Assembly (NCBI RefSeq): GCF_023078475.1
Contig: NZ_CP095741.1
Span: forward strand, 4,934,001 to 4,998,000
DNA: 64,000 nucleotides
Source of the DNA: Luteibacter aegosomaticola
GTDB lineage: Bacteria > Pseudomonadota > Gammaproteobacteria > Xanthomonadales > Rhodanobacteraceae
Reading direction: 5' to 3'
Shown here: positions 25,459 to 34,238 of the stretch, one piece after another
How the letters are laid out: every line of letters starts with the position of its first letter
Position numbering within the stretch: position 1 is the stretch's first letter
The notes under the pieces: generated by a model
Told to the model about the DNA's origin: nothing
The model's database searches: none
Seen by the model: only the letters and a program-made list of their open reading frames with translations
Translations under genes and position numbers: made by a program

Positions 25459-28194
25459 TTAGAGGTCGAAATGCACCGAAGCCATGTAGCGGCGGCCGGT
25501 GGTGTACTTCGCGACCGGCATGGAGGTGACGGTGAGGTACTGCTTGTACTTCTCGTTCGTCAGGTTCATGCCCGCGAGGGTGAACGAGACGTTCTTGTTG
25601 AGCTTCCAGCCCAGCGTGGCACCCAGGTCGCCGTAATCGGCCGTGGTGGCCGGCGGCGCGCCAGCGATGTAACCGCCAGCGAGGTACTTGCTGCGCCAGT
25701 TGTACGTGACGCGAGCGCTGAAGGGACCCATTTCGTAGTACGGGCTGACCGAGTACGAGTTCTGCGAGTTGTACGGCAGGGCGCCACCGGAATTGAGCGT
25801 GCCCTTGGCATAGGTGTAGCTCGCGGTCACGCCGGCGCCGGTATCCCAGAACGCCTGCTGGTAGCTGATGGTGCCGCCACGGACCTTGCCAGCGCCGGTG
25901 TTACGCGGACGGCTGATCGAGTATTCGCAGAAGCCATCCGGGGTGCAGAGACCCTGGGCCACCTGGCGGGCAAACGTCGTCGGGTCGTTGACCAGGCCCG
26001 AGTTGAACTGCGTTTCGTTGGCGGAATCGACGACGGTGTAGTTGTCGATCTGCTTCAGGAAGCCCGACAGCGCCAGGTACGACTGCGGCGCGAAGTACCA
26101 CTCACCGGAGACCGAGTAGTTCTTCGAGCTGTAGTCCTTCAGGTTCGGGTTGCCACCAGAGCCGGTCAGCACCGAGTCGTTGAGGAACAGGTTGTTGACC
26201 TGCATGTTGTACGGCGGACGCGCGATCACCTTGGCTGCAGCAGCGCGCAGCACGATATCGTCGGTCAGGTCGTACGCCACGTTCAGGCTGGGCAGCCAGT
26301 TCTTGGTGGTGCGCGACGAGGTCTGCCACGAACCAGCCGGTGCCGGCAGCACCGGAGCGCCGCTGTAGTTGAAGCCGGTGCCGTCGGTCTTGGTATCCAC
26401 GTAGCGGACGCCGAAGTTGCCGTGGAAGCCGCCGCCAGCGAAGTTCGCCTGCAGGTAAGCCGCGTTGGTCTTCTCGACCAGCTTGTACGTACCGTTGAGG
26501 TAGGTACCCGGATCTTCGTTGCCACCGTTGGTGTTACGCACCCATGCGTACTGGGCTTCCTTGTCCGGCATGACGTGGTTGGCGGAGCCATCCAGGCCAT
26601 CCAGCGCACCGAGCGTATCGGTGTAACCACCGAAGCCAAGATCGGCAAGGTTGGTCGGCGCATTGCCGCCATACACGTGCGCGTTCATGCCTTCTTCGTG
26701 GCGGTTCCAGCGGTAACCCACGGCGACTTCGTTGATGAACGAATCGAAGTACTTCGAGAAGTCGAGCTGGGCGTACGTATCACGCGAGTGCGCGGAGTAC
26801 GAACCGTAGTTGCCGGGCCAGCCGCCCAGGCCCGGGACGTCGCCCATGTGCCAGTTGGCCGGATCACGCGCAGCGGCCGGGCTGTCGAAGTTGAAGCCCT
26901 TGTTGATATCCCAGGTGTAACCACCGGCGTACACCGGCTCCATCACCGCCTGCGAGATATTGTCGTTGATGGCCTTGCTGTAGCCGGCGGCGCCGGCAAG
27001 CTGCCAGCCATCACCGTGGAAGGTGGACTTCAGATCGTGGGCGACCGTGCGCACCACCGACTTGCGGATGTTGCTGTCGAACGTGCCCTGCGCGATGGCC
27101 GGGCAGCCCGGATCGTCGTTGCCGCAGACATGGCCACCGGTGACCACGCCGTTCGGGCCCTGGTTGAAGCTGGTGACGTTACCCGGCGTGGCGCCGGTGA
27201 ACGGGTACAGCGACTGGTTCCAGTTGTCGAAGTTCTCGCGGACGAACAGTTCGTTGATGTTGATTTCCCAGTTATCCGTCGGACGGATCTGGAAACCGAG
27301 GGTCGCGGTATCGCGCTTGCGCTTCTGCTGGAACCACGCCGAGTTCACTTCGTCGGGAACCTTGGCGTTCGGGTCGAGCGAACCGTTCGCGATGCCAGAG
27401 GCCACGGCCGGGCTCGACGCCCACTTCGAGACCGGGCTGTAGCTGAAGATTTCAAAGCCCTGGCGGTCGATCTTTTCCTCGTAATGCTGGATCGAGGCGA
27501 TCATGCCGAAGGTGTTGGACTGGTTCTTCCAGCTGTACAGCGCCGAGCCGTTCGGGCGGGTGCCCGCCGTGCCCTGGTCGTTGTAGTTCAGGCCGAACGA
27601 ACCACGCACGGTATTGGCCGGCAGGTCGAGCGGCTGCAGGGTGTGGAGTAGCACGGTACCGCCGAGGCTACCTTCGGTGAGGCGTGCTTCGGGCGACTTG
27701 TAGACTTCCAGGCGGCCGACGATTTCCGGGGCCAGCATGGTGAAGTCGAAGCCGCGGTTCGGCTGTGCGCCGTACTGCCACGGCGTCTGCGACACCGGCT
27801 GGCCGTTGAGGAACGTCAGGTTGAGGCTGGGGTCCGTGCCGTCGATCGACACGCGGTCACCCTGGCCGAACTGGCGATCGATGGTGACGCCCGGCACCTG
27901 GGTCATCGCTTCGGCGACGTTGGTGTTCGGGAACTTGCCGATGTCTTCGGCCGTGACGGCCTCGACGATGGCATCGGCGTTGCGCTTGGTATCGAGAGAC
28001 TTCTCGAGACTGGCGCGGATGCCGGTAACGGTGATGCCCTCGAGCTGGGCTGCCTTGGCAGCATCAGCCTTTTCCTGGGCGGTTTGCGTACGCGCCGGCT
28101 GCTGGGTCGACGCGTCCTGCGCGGCAACCGTACCGGTGATACAGCAGAGTCCGGCGATAACGCTCGCCGCGAGCAGATTCCTACGATGCGACAT
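25459..28194 (-). CDS. TonB-dependent receptor (Xanthomonas/Caulobacter type)
   Basis: 911 residues. Signal peptide (LLAASVIAGLCCITGTVAAQ), a Gln/Ala-rich linker, then LEGITVTGIRASLEKSLDTK, the start typical of the TonB-Xanth-Caul receptor family, and a plug (IGKFPNTNVAEAMTQVPGV, RVSIDGTDPSLN, EVYKSPEARLTEGSLGGTV). The beta-barrel ends in TGRRYMASVHFDL with the C-terminal hydrophobic residue needed for assembly. These receptors import oligosaccharides across the outer membrane. Position between glucokinase and GH20 hexosaminidase, with NagP diverging, points to chito-oligosaccharides or GlcNAc; this is inference. Start at ATG 28194. Confidence 0.92.
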   Translation of the reverse strand: MSHRRNLLAASVIAGLCCITGTVAAQDASTQQPARTQTAQEKADAAKAAQLEGITVTGIRASLEKSLDTKRNADAIVEAVTAEDIGKFPNTNVAEAMTQVPGVTIDRQFGQGDRVSIDGTDPSLNLTFLNGQPVSQTPWQYGAQPNRGFDFTMLAPEIVGRLEVYKSPEARLTEGSLGGTVLLHTLQPLDLPANTVRGSFGLNYNDQGTAGTRPNGSALYSWKNQSNTFGMIASIQHYEEKIDRQGFEIFSYSPVSKWASSPAVASGIANGSLDPNAKVPDEVNSAWFQQKRKRDTATLGFQIRPTDNWEININELFVRENFDNWNQSLYPFTGATPGNVTSFNQGPNGVVTGGHVCGNDDPGCPAIAQGTFDSNIRKSVVRTVAHDLKSTFHGDGWQLAGAAGYSKAINDNISQAVMEPVYAGGYTWDINKGFNFDSPAAARDPANWHMGDVPGLGGWPGNYGSYSAHSRDTYAQLDFSKYFDSFINEVAVGYRWNRHEEGMNAHVYGGNAPTNLADLGFGGYTDTLGALDGLDGSANHVMPDKEAQYAWVRNTNGGNEDPGTYLNGTYKLVEKTNAAYLQANFAGGGFHGNFGVRYVDTKTDGTGFNYSGAPVLPAPAGSWQTSSRTTKNWLPSLNVAYDLTDDIVLRAAAAKVIARPPYNMQVNNLFLNDSVLTGSGGNPNLKDYSSKNYSVSGEWYFAPQSYLALSGFLKQIDNYTVVDSANETQFNSGLVNDPTTFARQVAQGLCTPDGFCEYSISRPRNTGAGKVRGGTISYQQAFWDTGAGVTASYTYAKGTLNSGGALPYNSQNSYSVSPYYEMGPFSARVTYNWRSKYLAGGYIAGAPPATTADYGDLGATLGWKLNKNVSFTLAGMNLTNEKYKQYLTVTSMPVAKYTTGRRYMASVHFDL

Positions 28195-28313
28195 GGTGTC
28201 CTCCCCTCAGAGGATGTAGCAACGGCGGGTTTCGCGACCGCGCCGCGCTTTCGTTGCTATCGAAGGGCCTTTCGGCCCGGTGGTTTACTGAGCCTGCGTT
28301 CCTTTCCCGCTCT

Positions 28314-29372
28314 TCAATGAGCAGACGAACCGTGCAGGTAGAGACCGGCGGCACCGATCACACCCAACTGTCCGTGGTCCATCAGACGTACCGGCACTTG
28401 CTGGAGAAAGGCGCGCATGACGCCCTTGTTGAAAAACCTGTCTGCGAAGCTGCTGGTGGCGAGGTATTCGCGAACCTGAGGCAGGATCCCACCGGCCAGG
28501 AACACGCCCCCGCGGGCGCCGTAAAGCATGGCGAGATCGCCCACGAAGCTGCCGAGCAGGCCGCAGAAGACATCCAGGGCCTCGACCGCGGCGGGATCAG
28601 TCCCGGCGAGGGCGGCCGTGGTGACGGCGGCGGGTTCGGCGAGCGTCGCGGGCGTGCCGCGCAGCGTCGAAATGGCTTGATAGAGGTTCACGAGCCCGGG
28701 GCCTGAAAGGGCGGTCTCGTAGGAAACGTAATCGCGGCTCTTGGCGAGCTCGGCGAGGATGGCGGCTTCGCGCGGCGTACCGGGCGCAAGCGAAATCTGG
28801 CCTGCTTCGGTCGGCAGCACGGTGGCGTGCGGCTTACCGGGCAGGAGTACCGCGGAACCCAGGCCCGTACCGGGACCCATCACCAGGATGGGGCCGGCGG
28901 CGGGGGCCGCGGCGGTCTCGATGATGGCGGTGGTCTCGTGGTCGCGTAGGAACTGGCACGCGTAGGCCACGGCTTCGAAATCGTTGACGACGCTAAGGCC
29001 CGCGAGGTGCAGGGTTTCGCGGATATCCACGATCGAGACCGGCCAGGGCAGGTTCTCGTTGACGATGGCATCGCCCAGCACGTATCCGGCGCTGGCTACC
29101 GCGCAATGCTGCACGGCGAACTGCCCCTCGAGGTGGCCGACGAAGTCCTTAAGGACGGCGGTAAGGCTCGGCCAGTCGGCGCAGGCATAACGTTCGTAAC
29201 GCAGCACTTCGAAGGTGCCACCGGCGAGTTCCGGACGGACCAGGCCAATACGGGCATGCGTGCCGCCCACGTCGGCGGCGATGAACGCCTCCGCCCGCGC
29301 CGTACGCACAGCTTCCCGCTTGTTCGCCTGCTCGCCCACGCTTCGCCCCTTGTGTCCTTGCGATGCCGTCAC
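28314..29372 (-). CDS. glk: Glucokinase-family sugar kinase
   Basis: 352 residues from GTG 29372. ATP-binding start FIAADVGGTHARIGLV, then INENLPWPVSI-like sugar-binding segment (AIVNENLPWPVSI), VVNDFEAVAYA with the catalytic Asp, VMGPGTGLGSAVL and GVFLAGGILPQV. These are the motifs of the Glk family (PF02685 type), not ROK kinases. It should phosphorylate glucose and, given the neighbours, possibly GlcNAc. The start is uncertain: an in-frame start at 29435 would place coding sequence over the operator at 29421-29434, so GTG 29372 is preferred. First gene of glk-receptor-hexosaminidase. Confidence 0.87.
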   Translation of the reverse strand: MTASQGHKGRSVGEQANKREAVRTARAEAFIAADVGGTHARIGLVRPELAGGTFEVLRYERYACADWPSLTAVLKDFVGHLEGQFAVQHCAVASAGYVLGDAIVNENLPWPVSIVDIRETLHLAGLSVVNDFEAVAYACQFLRDHETTAIIETAAAPAAGPILVMGPGTGLGSAVLLPGKPHATVLPTEAGQISLAPGTPREAAILAELAKSRDYVSYETALSGPGLVNLYQAISTLRGTPATLAEPAAVTTAALAGTDPAAVEALDVFCGLLGSFVGDLAMLYGARGGVFLAGGILPQVREYLATSSFADRFFNKGVMRAFLQQVPVRLMDHGQLGVIGAAGLYLHGSSAH

Positions 29373-29420
29373 ATTAAGTTTCCGTGACGCCCCTAGTTCC
29401 AGCGCAGTCTGTGAGCCGTA

Positions 29421-29434
29421 TGACAACGTTGTCA
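29421..29434. promoter_or_regulatory. LacI-family operator, perfect 14-bp palindrome
   Basis: TGACAACGTTGTCA is a perfect palindrome 48 bp upstream of the glucokinase start. Its form (TGACA...TGTCA around CG) resembles what I recall of the NagR (LacI family) box. A half copy, TGACAACGTT, lies at 29635-29644 in the divergent nagP promoter. The LacI protein at 31045 is the likely ligand. Confidence 0.65.
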
Positions 29435-29482
29435 ACAGGACAAATGGCTAGGACATCGCCTTACCCATCGTGCGTCGCAACA

Positions 29483-29496
29483 GGAAACGTTTACGA
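29483..29496. promoter_or_regulatory. Second LacI-type operator-like site in the glk/nagP region
   Basis: GGAAACGTTTACGA has the AACGTT core and is like the site upstream of zwf (GGAAACGTTTTC at 40209-40220). It differs from the TGACA palindrome, so a second regulator may act on this divergent region. Confidence 0.4.
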
Positions 29497-29633
29497 ACCC
29501 GGGTGCATTTTCCGCAGACCTTGCGCCGCAGGGGCTTGCGAAGCCCTTAGCGCCGTGCGATCAGGTGCTTGCGGCAGCGCGACATCGAAAGTCAGGAATT
29601 TTCTGAGCCGGCCGCAAGCCGCGTGGCCGCTGA

Positions 29634-29662
29634 TTGACAACGTTACGCGTACGAGTCAATAA
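29634..29662 (+). promoter_or_regulatory. Putative nagP promoter with operator half-site
   Basis: TTGACA at 29634-29639 could be a -35 box, but the bases 17 positions on (CAATAA) match -10 poorly. TGACAACGTT (29635-29644) overlaps the -35 and repeats one and a bit arms of the palindrome at 29421. A repressor there would block the promoter. The rest of the 29373-29689 intergenic region shows nothing else clear. Confidence 0.4.
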
Positions 29663-29689
29663 AGGGACAAATACCCAAGGGGAACACCC

Positions 29690-30979
29690 ATGTCGTCCAC
29701 TACGGCCGCCGTCGGCGAGACACGCCATTCGAGCGTCGGGCCGATGATCATCATCGGCATCCTGTTTTTCATTTTCGGCTTCGTCACCTGGCTCAACGGC
29801 CCGCTGATTACCTTCGTGAAGCTGGCCTTCAACCTGGATGACGTGGGCGCCTTCCTCGTTCCGAGCGCGTTCTACCTGTCGTACTTCTTCCTGGCGCTAC
29901 CGGCCTCCCTGATCCTTAAGAAGACGGGCATGAAGAAGGGCATGGGCCTCGGCCTGTTCGTGATGGCGATCGGCGCGGCCACCTTCGGCCAGTTCGTCAC
30001 CATGCGCGTGTACCCGGGTGCACTGACCGGCCTGTTCATCATCGGCGCCGGCCTTTCCCTGCTGCAGACGGCTTCGAACCCGTACATCTCGGTGCTCGGC
30101 CCGATCGATAGCGCCGCGCAGCGCATCGCCTTCATGGGTATCTGCAACAAGATCGCCGGCGCGCTCGCCCCGTTCGTGTTCGGCTGGGTGGTTATGAGCA
30201 ACATCGGCGGCTTCGACAAGCAGATCGCCGCGGCGGCTTCGACGGACGAGAAGGAAGCCCTGCTCAACGCGTTTGCGGCGAAGGTGCACATGCCTTACAT
30301 GGCCATGGCCGTGCTGCTGGTGGTGCTGGCGATCTGGGTGGTGCGCTCCTCGCTGCCGGAGATCCGCGCGTCCACCGATAACTCCGAACGCGCCATCGGC
30401 CACGCCAAGGGCAGCATCTTCAGCTTCCCGCACCTGTGGCTCGGCGTGCTCTGCCTGTTTGTGTACGTGGGCGTGGAAGTCATGGCGGGCGATGCCATCG
30501 GCACCTACGGCCAGGGCTTCGGCATGACCCCCGAAGACACCAAGCATTTCACCTCGTACACCTTGTTTGCCATGCTGGTGGGCTATGTCGCCGGCCTGGT
30601 GCTGATCCCCAAGGTGGTGTCGCAGCACAAGTACCTGGCGATCTCGGCCATTCTGGGCGTGCTCTTCTCGATCGGCACGTACGCCACCACGGGGTACACC
30701 TCGGTAGCCTTCGTCGCGGCCCTGGGTTTTGCCAATGCCATGATGTGGCCGGCCATCTTCCCGCTCGCGATCAAGGGCCTGGGTTCGCTGACCGAAACCG
30801 GCTCGGCGCTGATGATCATGGGTATCGCCGGCGGCGCGATCATGCCGCAGCTGTTTGCCCACCTGAAGCAGGGCCACGACTTCCAGCTGGTGTTCCTCTG
30901 CATCATGGTGCCTTGCTACCTGTATATCCTGTACTACGGCGCGGCAGGCCATAAGGTCGGCCAGCATACGAAGGGCTGA
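29690..30979 (+). CDS. nagP: NagP/GluP-type sugar MFS transporter
   Basis: 429 residues with 12 predicted helices. The start IGILFFIFGFVTWLNGPLI, then LSYFFLALPASLILKKTGMK, LQTASNPYISVLGP and GICNKIAGALAPFVFGW mark the FucP/GluP/NagP group of sugar:proton symporters. Cytoplasmic membrane. Position between glucokinase and a LacI regulator, in a GlcNAc locus, favours GlcNAc (NagP) over glucose (GluP); the substrate is inference. ATG 29690 has AAGGGG upstream. The control region holds LacI-type operators. Confidence 0.88.
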   Translation: MSSTTAAVGETRHSSVGPMIIIGILFFIFGFVTWLNGPLITFVKLAFNLDDVGAFLVPSAFYLSYFFLALPASLILKKTGMKKGMGLGLFVMAIGAATFGQFVTMRVYPGALTGLFIIGAGLSLLQTASNPYISVLGPIDSAAQRIAFMGICNKIAGALAPFVFGWVVMSNIGGFDKQIAAAASTDEKEALLNAFAAKVHMPYMAMAVLLVVLAIWVVRSSLPEIRASTDNSERAIGHAKGSIFSFPHLWLGVLCLFVYVGVEVMAGDAIGTYGQGFGMTPEDTKHFTSYTLFAMLVGYVAGLVLIPKVVSQHKYLAISAILGVLFSIGTYATTGYTSVAFVAALGFANAMMWPAIFPLAIKGLGSLTETGSALMIMGIAGGAIMPQLFAHLKQGHDFQLVFLCIMVPCYLYILYYGAAGHKVGQHTKG

Positions 30980-31044
30980 TAACCCATCTTCGCTCGGTGA
31001 CGGCCATCCGCTAGGATGGCCGTCTTGCTATCGAGGGTCGTGAA

Positions 31045-32073
31045 TTGCGTAGCCCCACCATCAAGGACGTGGCCGAGCGCGCGGGCGTCTCGCTGAAGAC
31101 CGTTTCCCGCGTCATCAACCACGAACCCTCCGTGCACGCCCGCACCCGCGAGAAGGTGCAGCGCGCTATCGACGCGCTCGATTACCAGCCCGACCAGGCC
31201 GCCCGCAGCCTGCGCAGCTCGCGCACCTATGCGCTGGGCCTGGTGTACGACAACCCCAACGCCCACTACGTGATCGCCATGCAGAACGGCGTGCTCTCGG
31301 TGTGCCGCGAGCGTGGGTTCGGCCTGCAGATCCACCCCTGTGATTCCTCCGCGCCACGGCTGGCCGAGCAACTGGGTGACCTGGTCCGGCGCAACCGCCT
31401 GGCCGGCCTCGTGCTCTGCCCGCCCATGTCAGAGCAGCCCGCGCTGCTGGCGCTGCTCACCGAGCAGAACGTGCCCTTCGTGCGGATCATCTCGGCACGG
31501 CAGGATCCGAAAGACGGCTGGCCGTGCGTCTTCGTGGATGACCGCGATGCCGCCTATGCGATCACCGAACACCTGATCCAGCTCGGCCACCAGCGCATTG
31601 GTTTCCTCTGGGGTGGCAAGGAACACCGCTCCAGCCCCGAGCGTTACCAGGGTTATGAGGATGCGTTGCGCGAGTACGGGATCGAAGTCGATACCGCGCT
31701 GGTCGTGGAAGGCGATTACTCCTTCGATGATGGCTTCCGTGGTGCCCGCAAGTTGCTCGCGCTGCGCAACCCGCCGACGGCCATCTTCGGCTCGAACGAT
31801 GAGATCGCGGCGGGCGTGCTCGCCGCAGCGCGTTCGGGTGGCGTCGACGTGCCGTGGGAGCTTTCCATCGCCGGCTTCGAAGACAGCCCGTTCTCCAAGC
31901 AATCGTGGCCTGCGTTGACCACGGCCCGCCAGAACACCGGCGATATCGGCCGCCACGCGGCACAGCGCCTCATCGCCGAAATCGAACGCGACGGTGGTGC
32001 ACCCGCCATCGACAACGAAGGCTTCAGCCCGGATCTGGTGGTGCGCGGCTCCACCGCCCCCCGCCGCCTCTGA
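31045..32073 (+). CDS. nagR: LacI-family repressor (probable NagR)
   Basis: 342 residues. It starts with TTG 31045, with GAGGG about ten bases upstream. The HTH is PTIKDVAERAGVSLKTVSRV followed by the hinge-helix region YQPDQAARSLRSSRTYALGL. The periplasmic-binding-protein-like effector domain follows (ISARQDPKDGWPCVFVDDRD, FGSNDEIAAGVLAAARSGG, GFEDSPFS). It follows nagP by 65 bp, and is the natural candidate for the TGACAACGTTGTCA operator. In Xanthomonas a LacI protein (NagR) and a GntR protein (NagQ) control GlcNAc genes; the name rests on that parallel. Its stop codon is the first unit of a 21-bp tandem array. Confidence 0.88.
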   Translation: MRSPTIKDVAERAGVSLKTVSRVINHEPSVHARTREKVQRAIDALDYQPDQAARSLRSSRTYALGLVYDNPNAHYVIAMQNGVLSVCRERGFGLQIHPCDSSAPRLAEQLGDLVRRNRLAGLVLCPPMSEQPALLALLTEQNVPFVRIISARQDPKDGWPCVFVDDRDAAYAITEHLIQLGHQRIGFLWGGKEHRSSPERYQGYEDALREYGIEVDTALVVEGDYSFDDGFRGARKLLALRNPPTAIFGSNDEIAAGVLAAARSGGVDVPWELSIAGFEDSPFSKQSWPALTTARQNTGDIGRHAAQRLIAEIERDGGAPAIDNEGFSPDLVVRGSTAPRRL

Positions 32074-32212
32074 TTCCAGGCCTACCGCCTCTGATTCCGC
32101 CCGCGCCGCCTCTGATTCCACCCGTGGCGCCTCTGATTCCACCCGTGGCGCCTCTGATTCCACCCGTGCCGCCTCTGATTCCACCCGTGCCGCCTCTGAT
32201 TCCACCCGTGCC
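32064..32212 (+). repeat. 21-bp tandem array of seven units containing the LacI gene stop codon
   Basis: The unit CCTCTGATTCCACCCGTGCC recurs with exact 21-base spacing; the TGA falls at 32071, 32092, 32113, 32134, 32155, 32176 and 32197. The first TGA is the real stop of the LacI gene. The later units are more alike (CGTGGCG or CGTGCCG variants) than the first two. The array runs directly into the palindromic repeat at 32213. Confidence 0.95.
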
Positions 32213-32307
32213 GTAGGAGCCCACCCTGTGGGCGACATCTTTCGCGATAACGCCACAGGCCCTGTGGCTCTTCCGCGAACGGCGTCGCCCACAGGGTGGG
32301 CTCCTAC
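32213..32307. repeat. REPIN-like palindromic repeat, copy 2 (inverted)
   Basis: 95 bp with the same GTAGGAGCCC arms as copy 1 but with the asymmetric centre reversed (CGACATCTTTCGCG first, CGCGAACGGCGTCGCC last). It lies downstream of the LacI gene. Confidence 0.92.
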
Positions 32308-32410
32308 GCGATGAGGGACGTGGTTGAGGGCCATCGCGCGCATGCGCGGTCCTACCGTGCCTGATTTCTGCCCGGGCACATTGTCTTAACGTGGCATTTG
32401 TTAAGCTTTT

Positions 32411-32463
32411 CGGGATATCCACTGCGCGCGCCGCTTGCGTGTGCCTTTGAGGTGGATATCCCG
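32411..32463. promoter_or_regulatory. 12-bp perfect inverted repeat upstream of proP
   Basis: CGGGATATCCAC (32411-32422) and GTGGATATCCCG (32452-32463) are separated by 29 bases. Each arm contains GGATATCC, itself a palindrome, so this may be two operator copies or a long stem. It lies 129 bp before the proP start codon. In the rest of 32308-32591 I see no gene. Confidence 0.6.
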
Positions 32464-32591
32464 CGTGTCCCCCATGGAGCGGACCGCGCCGAGCGCCGCG
32501 TTCCGCGTTGCGCATCCCTTATCCCCAGGACGGTTGGCCCCGGCCACGCCTTTGCGTGCCTGCACGTCCGCGAGAAACAGGAGCAAGCACG

Positions 32592-34082
32592 ATGCAGGAA
32601 ACTGCCGGGCACGACGCCCACTTCGGATGGTTCACCCGCCGCCGTAAACATCTCAAGCCCGACGACCTGACCATCGTCGACGAATCCATGCTCAAGCGCG
32701 CCGTCGGTGCGGCTGCGCTGGGTAACGCGATGGAATGGTTCGACTTCGGTGTCTACGGCTACCTCGCCGTCACGCTGGGCCATGTGTTCTTCCCGGGCAG
32801 CAGCCCGACCGCGCAGGTGATCGCCACGTTCGCGACGTTCACCGTCGCCTTCCTGGTCCGCCCCATCGGCGGCATCGTGTTCGGCCCGCTGGGCGATCGC
32901 TTCGGCCGCCAGCGTGTGCTGGCCGCTACGATGATCATGATGGCGATGGGTACGTTCGCGATCGGGTTGATTCCAAGCTACGAACGCATCGGTTTGTGGG
33001 CGCCTGCCCTGCTGTTGCTCGCACGCCTGCTCCAGGGCTTCTCCACCGGTGGCGAATACGGTGGCGCGGCCACGTTCATCGCGGAGTATTCCACCGACGC
33101 ACGGCGTGGCCAGATGGGTAGCTGGCTCGAGTTCGGCACGCTCGGCGGATACATCGCAGGCGCTGGCCTTGTCACCGCGCTAAGCATGCTGCTCGGTGCG
33201 GATGCGATGCTCTCGTGGGGCTGGCGCGTACCGTTCCTGATCGCCGGGCCGCTTGGCCTGCTTGGTCTCTATATGCGCATGAAGCTGGAAGAAACCCCGG
33301 CATTCAAAGCGCACGCGGAAGCGATGGAAGCCGCCGGCGAAGCACCGCGTATCGGCTTGCTTGAACTGGTCTCCGTCCATGGATCGCAGTTGCTGAAGTG
33401 CATTGGTCTCGTGCTGGTGTTCAACGTGACCGATTACATGCTGCTCACCTACATGCCGAGCTACCTCACGGTGACACTCGGTTACAGCGAGGCGAAGGGT
33501 CTTCTTCTGATCCTGATCGTGATGCTGGTGATGATGCCGCTGAACGTCGTCGGTGGTCGCTTCAGCGATCGCTTCGGCCGCCGCCCCATGATTATCGGTG
33601 CGTGCGCTGCGATGTTCCTGCTGGCCATTCCCTGCATGTTGCTTGTCGGCACGGGCAACGATGTGTGGATCTTCACGGGTCTGATGTTGCTTGGCGTGGC
33701 GTTGGTGTGCTTCACCAGCACGATGCCGGCAACGTTGCCCGCGTTGTTCTACACACCGGTGCGGTACAGCGCCTTGTCGATTGCGTTCAACGTTTCCGTT
33801 TCGCTGTTCGGTGGCACCACGCCGCTGGTGACAGCATGGCTCGTCGAGCGCACGGGCGACCCGATGGTGCCCGCGTACTACCTGATGGGCGCGGCCGTCA
33901 TCGGCGTGATTACCATGTTGTTCGTCACCGAAACCGCCGGCCTGCCGCTGCGCGGCTCACCGCCCGCCGTGGCTGACCATGCCGAAGCGAAAGAGCTCCT
34001 CGCGAGCGACGCACCGTTGACGGTAGACGAAACGCTGCCGCCGCTACCCGAAGACACCGCGAACAACCCCACGCCCGCCTGA
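32592..34082 (+). CDS. proP: ProP-like osmolyte:proton symporter (MFS)
   Basis: 496 residues with 12 helices. It follows E. coli ProP closely: AASLGNAMEWFDFGVYG-type start (GNAMEWFDFGVYGYLAVTLG), LVRPIGGIVFGPLGDRFGRQ, GLIPSYERIGLWAPALLLLA, QGFSTGGEYGGAATFIAEYS, ALEETPAF-like loop and PAYYLMGAAVIG. ProP imports proline, glycine betaine and related compatible solutes. The tail after the last helix is short (LPPLPEDTANNPTPA) and lacks the C-terminal coiled coil that tunes osmosensing in E. coli. ATG 32592 has AGGAG eight bases upstream. Confidence 0.87.
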   Translation: MQETAGHDAHFGWFTRRRKHLKPDDLTIVDESMLKRAVGAAALGNAMEWFDFGVYGYLAVTLGHVFFPGSSPTAQVIATFATFTVAFLVRPIGGIVFGPLGDRFGRQRVLAATMIMMAMGTFAIGLIPSYERIGLWAPALLLLARLLQGFSTGGEYGGAATFIAEYSTDARRGQMGSWLEFGTLGGYIAGAGLVTALSMLLGADAMLSWGWRVPFLIAGPLGLLGLYMRMKLEETPAFKAHAEAMEAAGEAPRIGLLELVSVHGSQLLKCIGLVLVFNVTDYMLLTYMPSYLTVTLGYSEAKGLLLILIVMLVMMPLNVVGGRFSDRFGRRPMIIGACAAMFLLAIPCMLLVGTGNDVWIFTGLMLLGVALVCFTSTMPATLPALFYTPVRYSALSIAFNVSVSLFGGTTPLVTAWLVERTGDPMVPAYYLMGAAVIGVITMLFVTETAGLPLRGSPPAVADHAEAKELLASDAPLTVDETLPPLPEDTANNPTPA

Positions 34083-34109
34083 CCCAACGCACCCGGCGGC
34101 GCATCCCCC

Positions 34110-34204
34110 GTAGGAGCCCACCCTGTGGGCGACGCCGTTCGCGAAAGAGCCACAGGGCCTGTGGCGGTGTCGCGAAAGATGTCGCCCACAGGGTGGGCTC
34201 CTAC
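34110..34204. repeat. REPIN-like palindromic repeat, copy 3
   Basis: 95 bp, arms GTAGGAGCCCACCCTGTGGG and its inverse, centre in the same orientation as copy 1. It lies between the convergent proP and EamA genes. Confidence 0.92.
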
Positions 34205-34238
34205 CGTTGGGCGCGATGTTTTTTCGCGAGGGGGCAGG

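Noticed and set aside
32064..32212. CRISPR array
   Set aside because: Units are contiguous 21-mers without unique spacers, and no cas gene is nearby.
31994..32314. Repetitive ASDSTRA protein encoded by the 21-bp array
   Set aside because: The array is explained by DNA-level tandem duplication of the LacI gene end; no ribosome site and the frame runs into the palindromic repeat.
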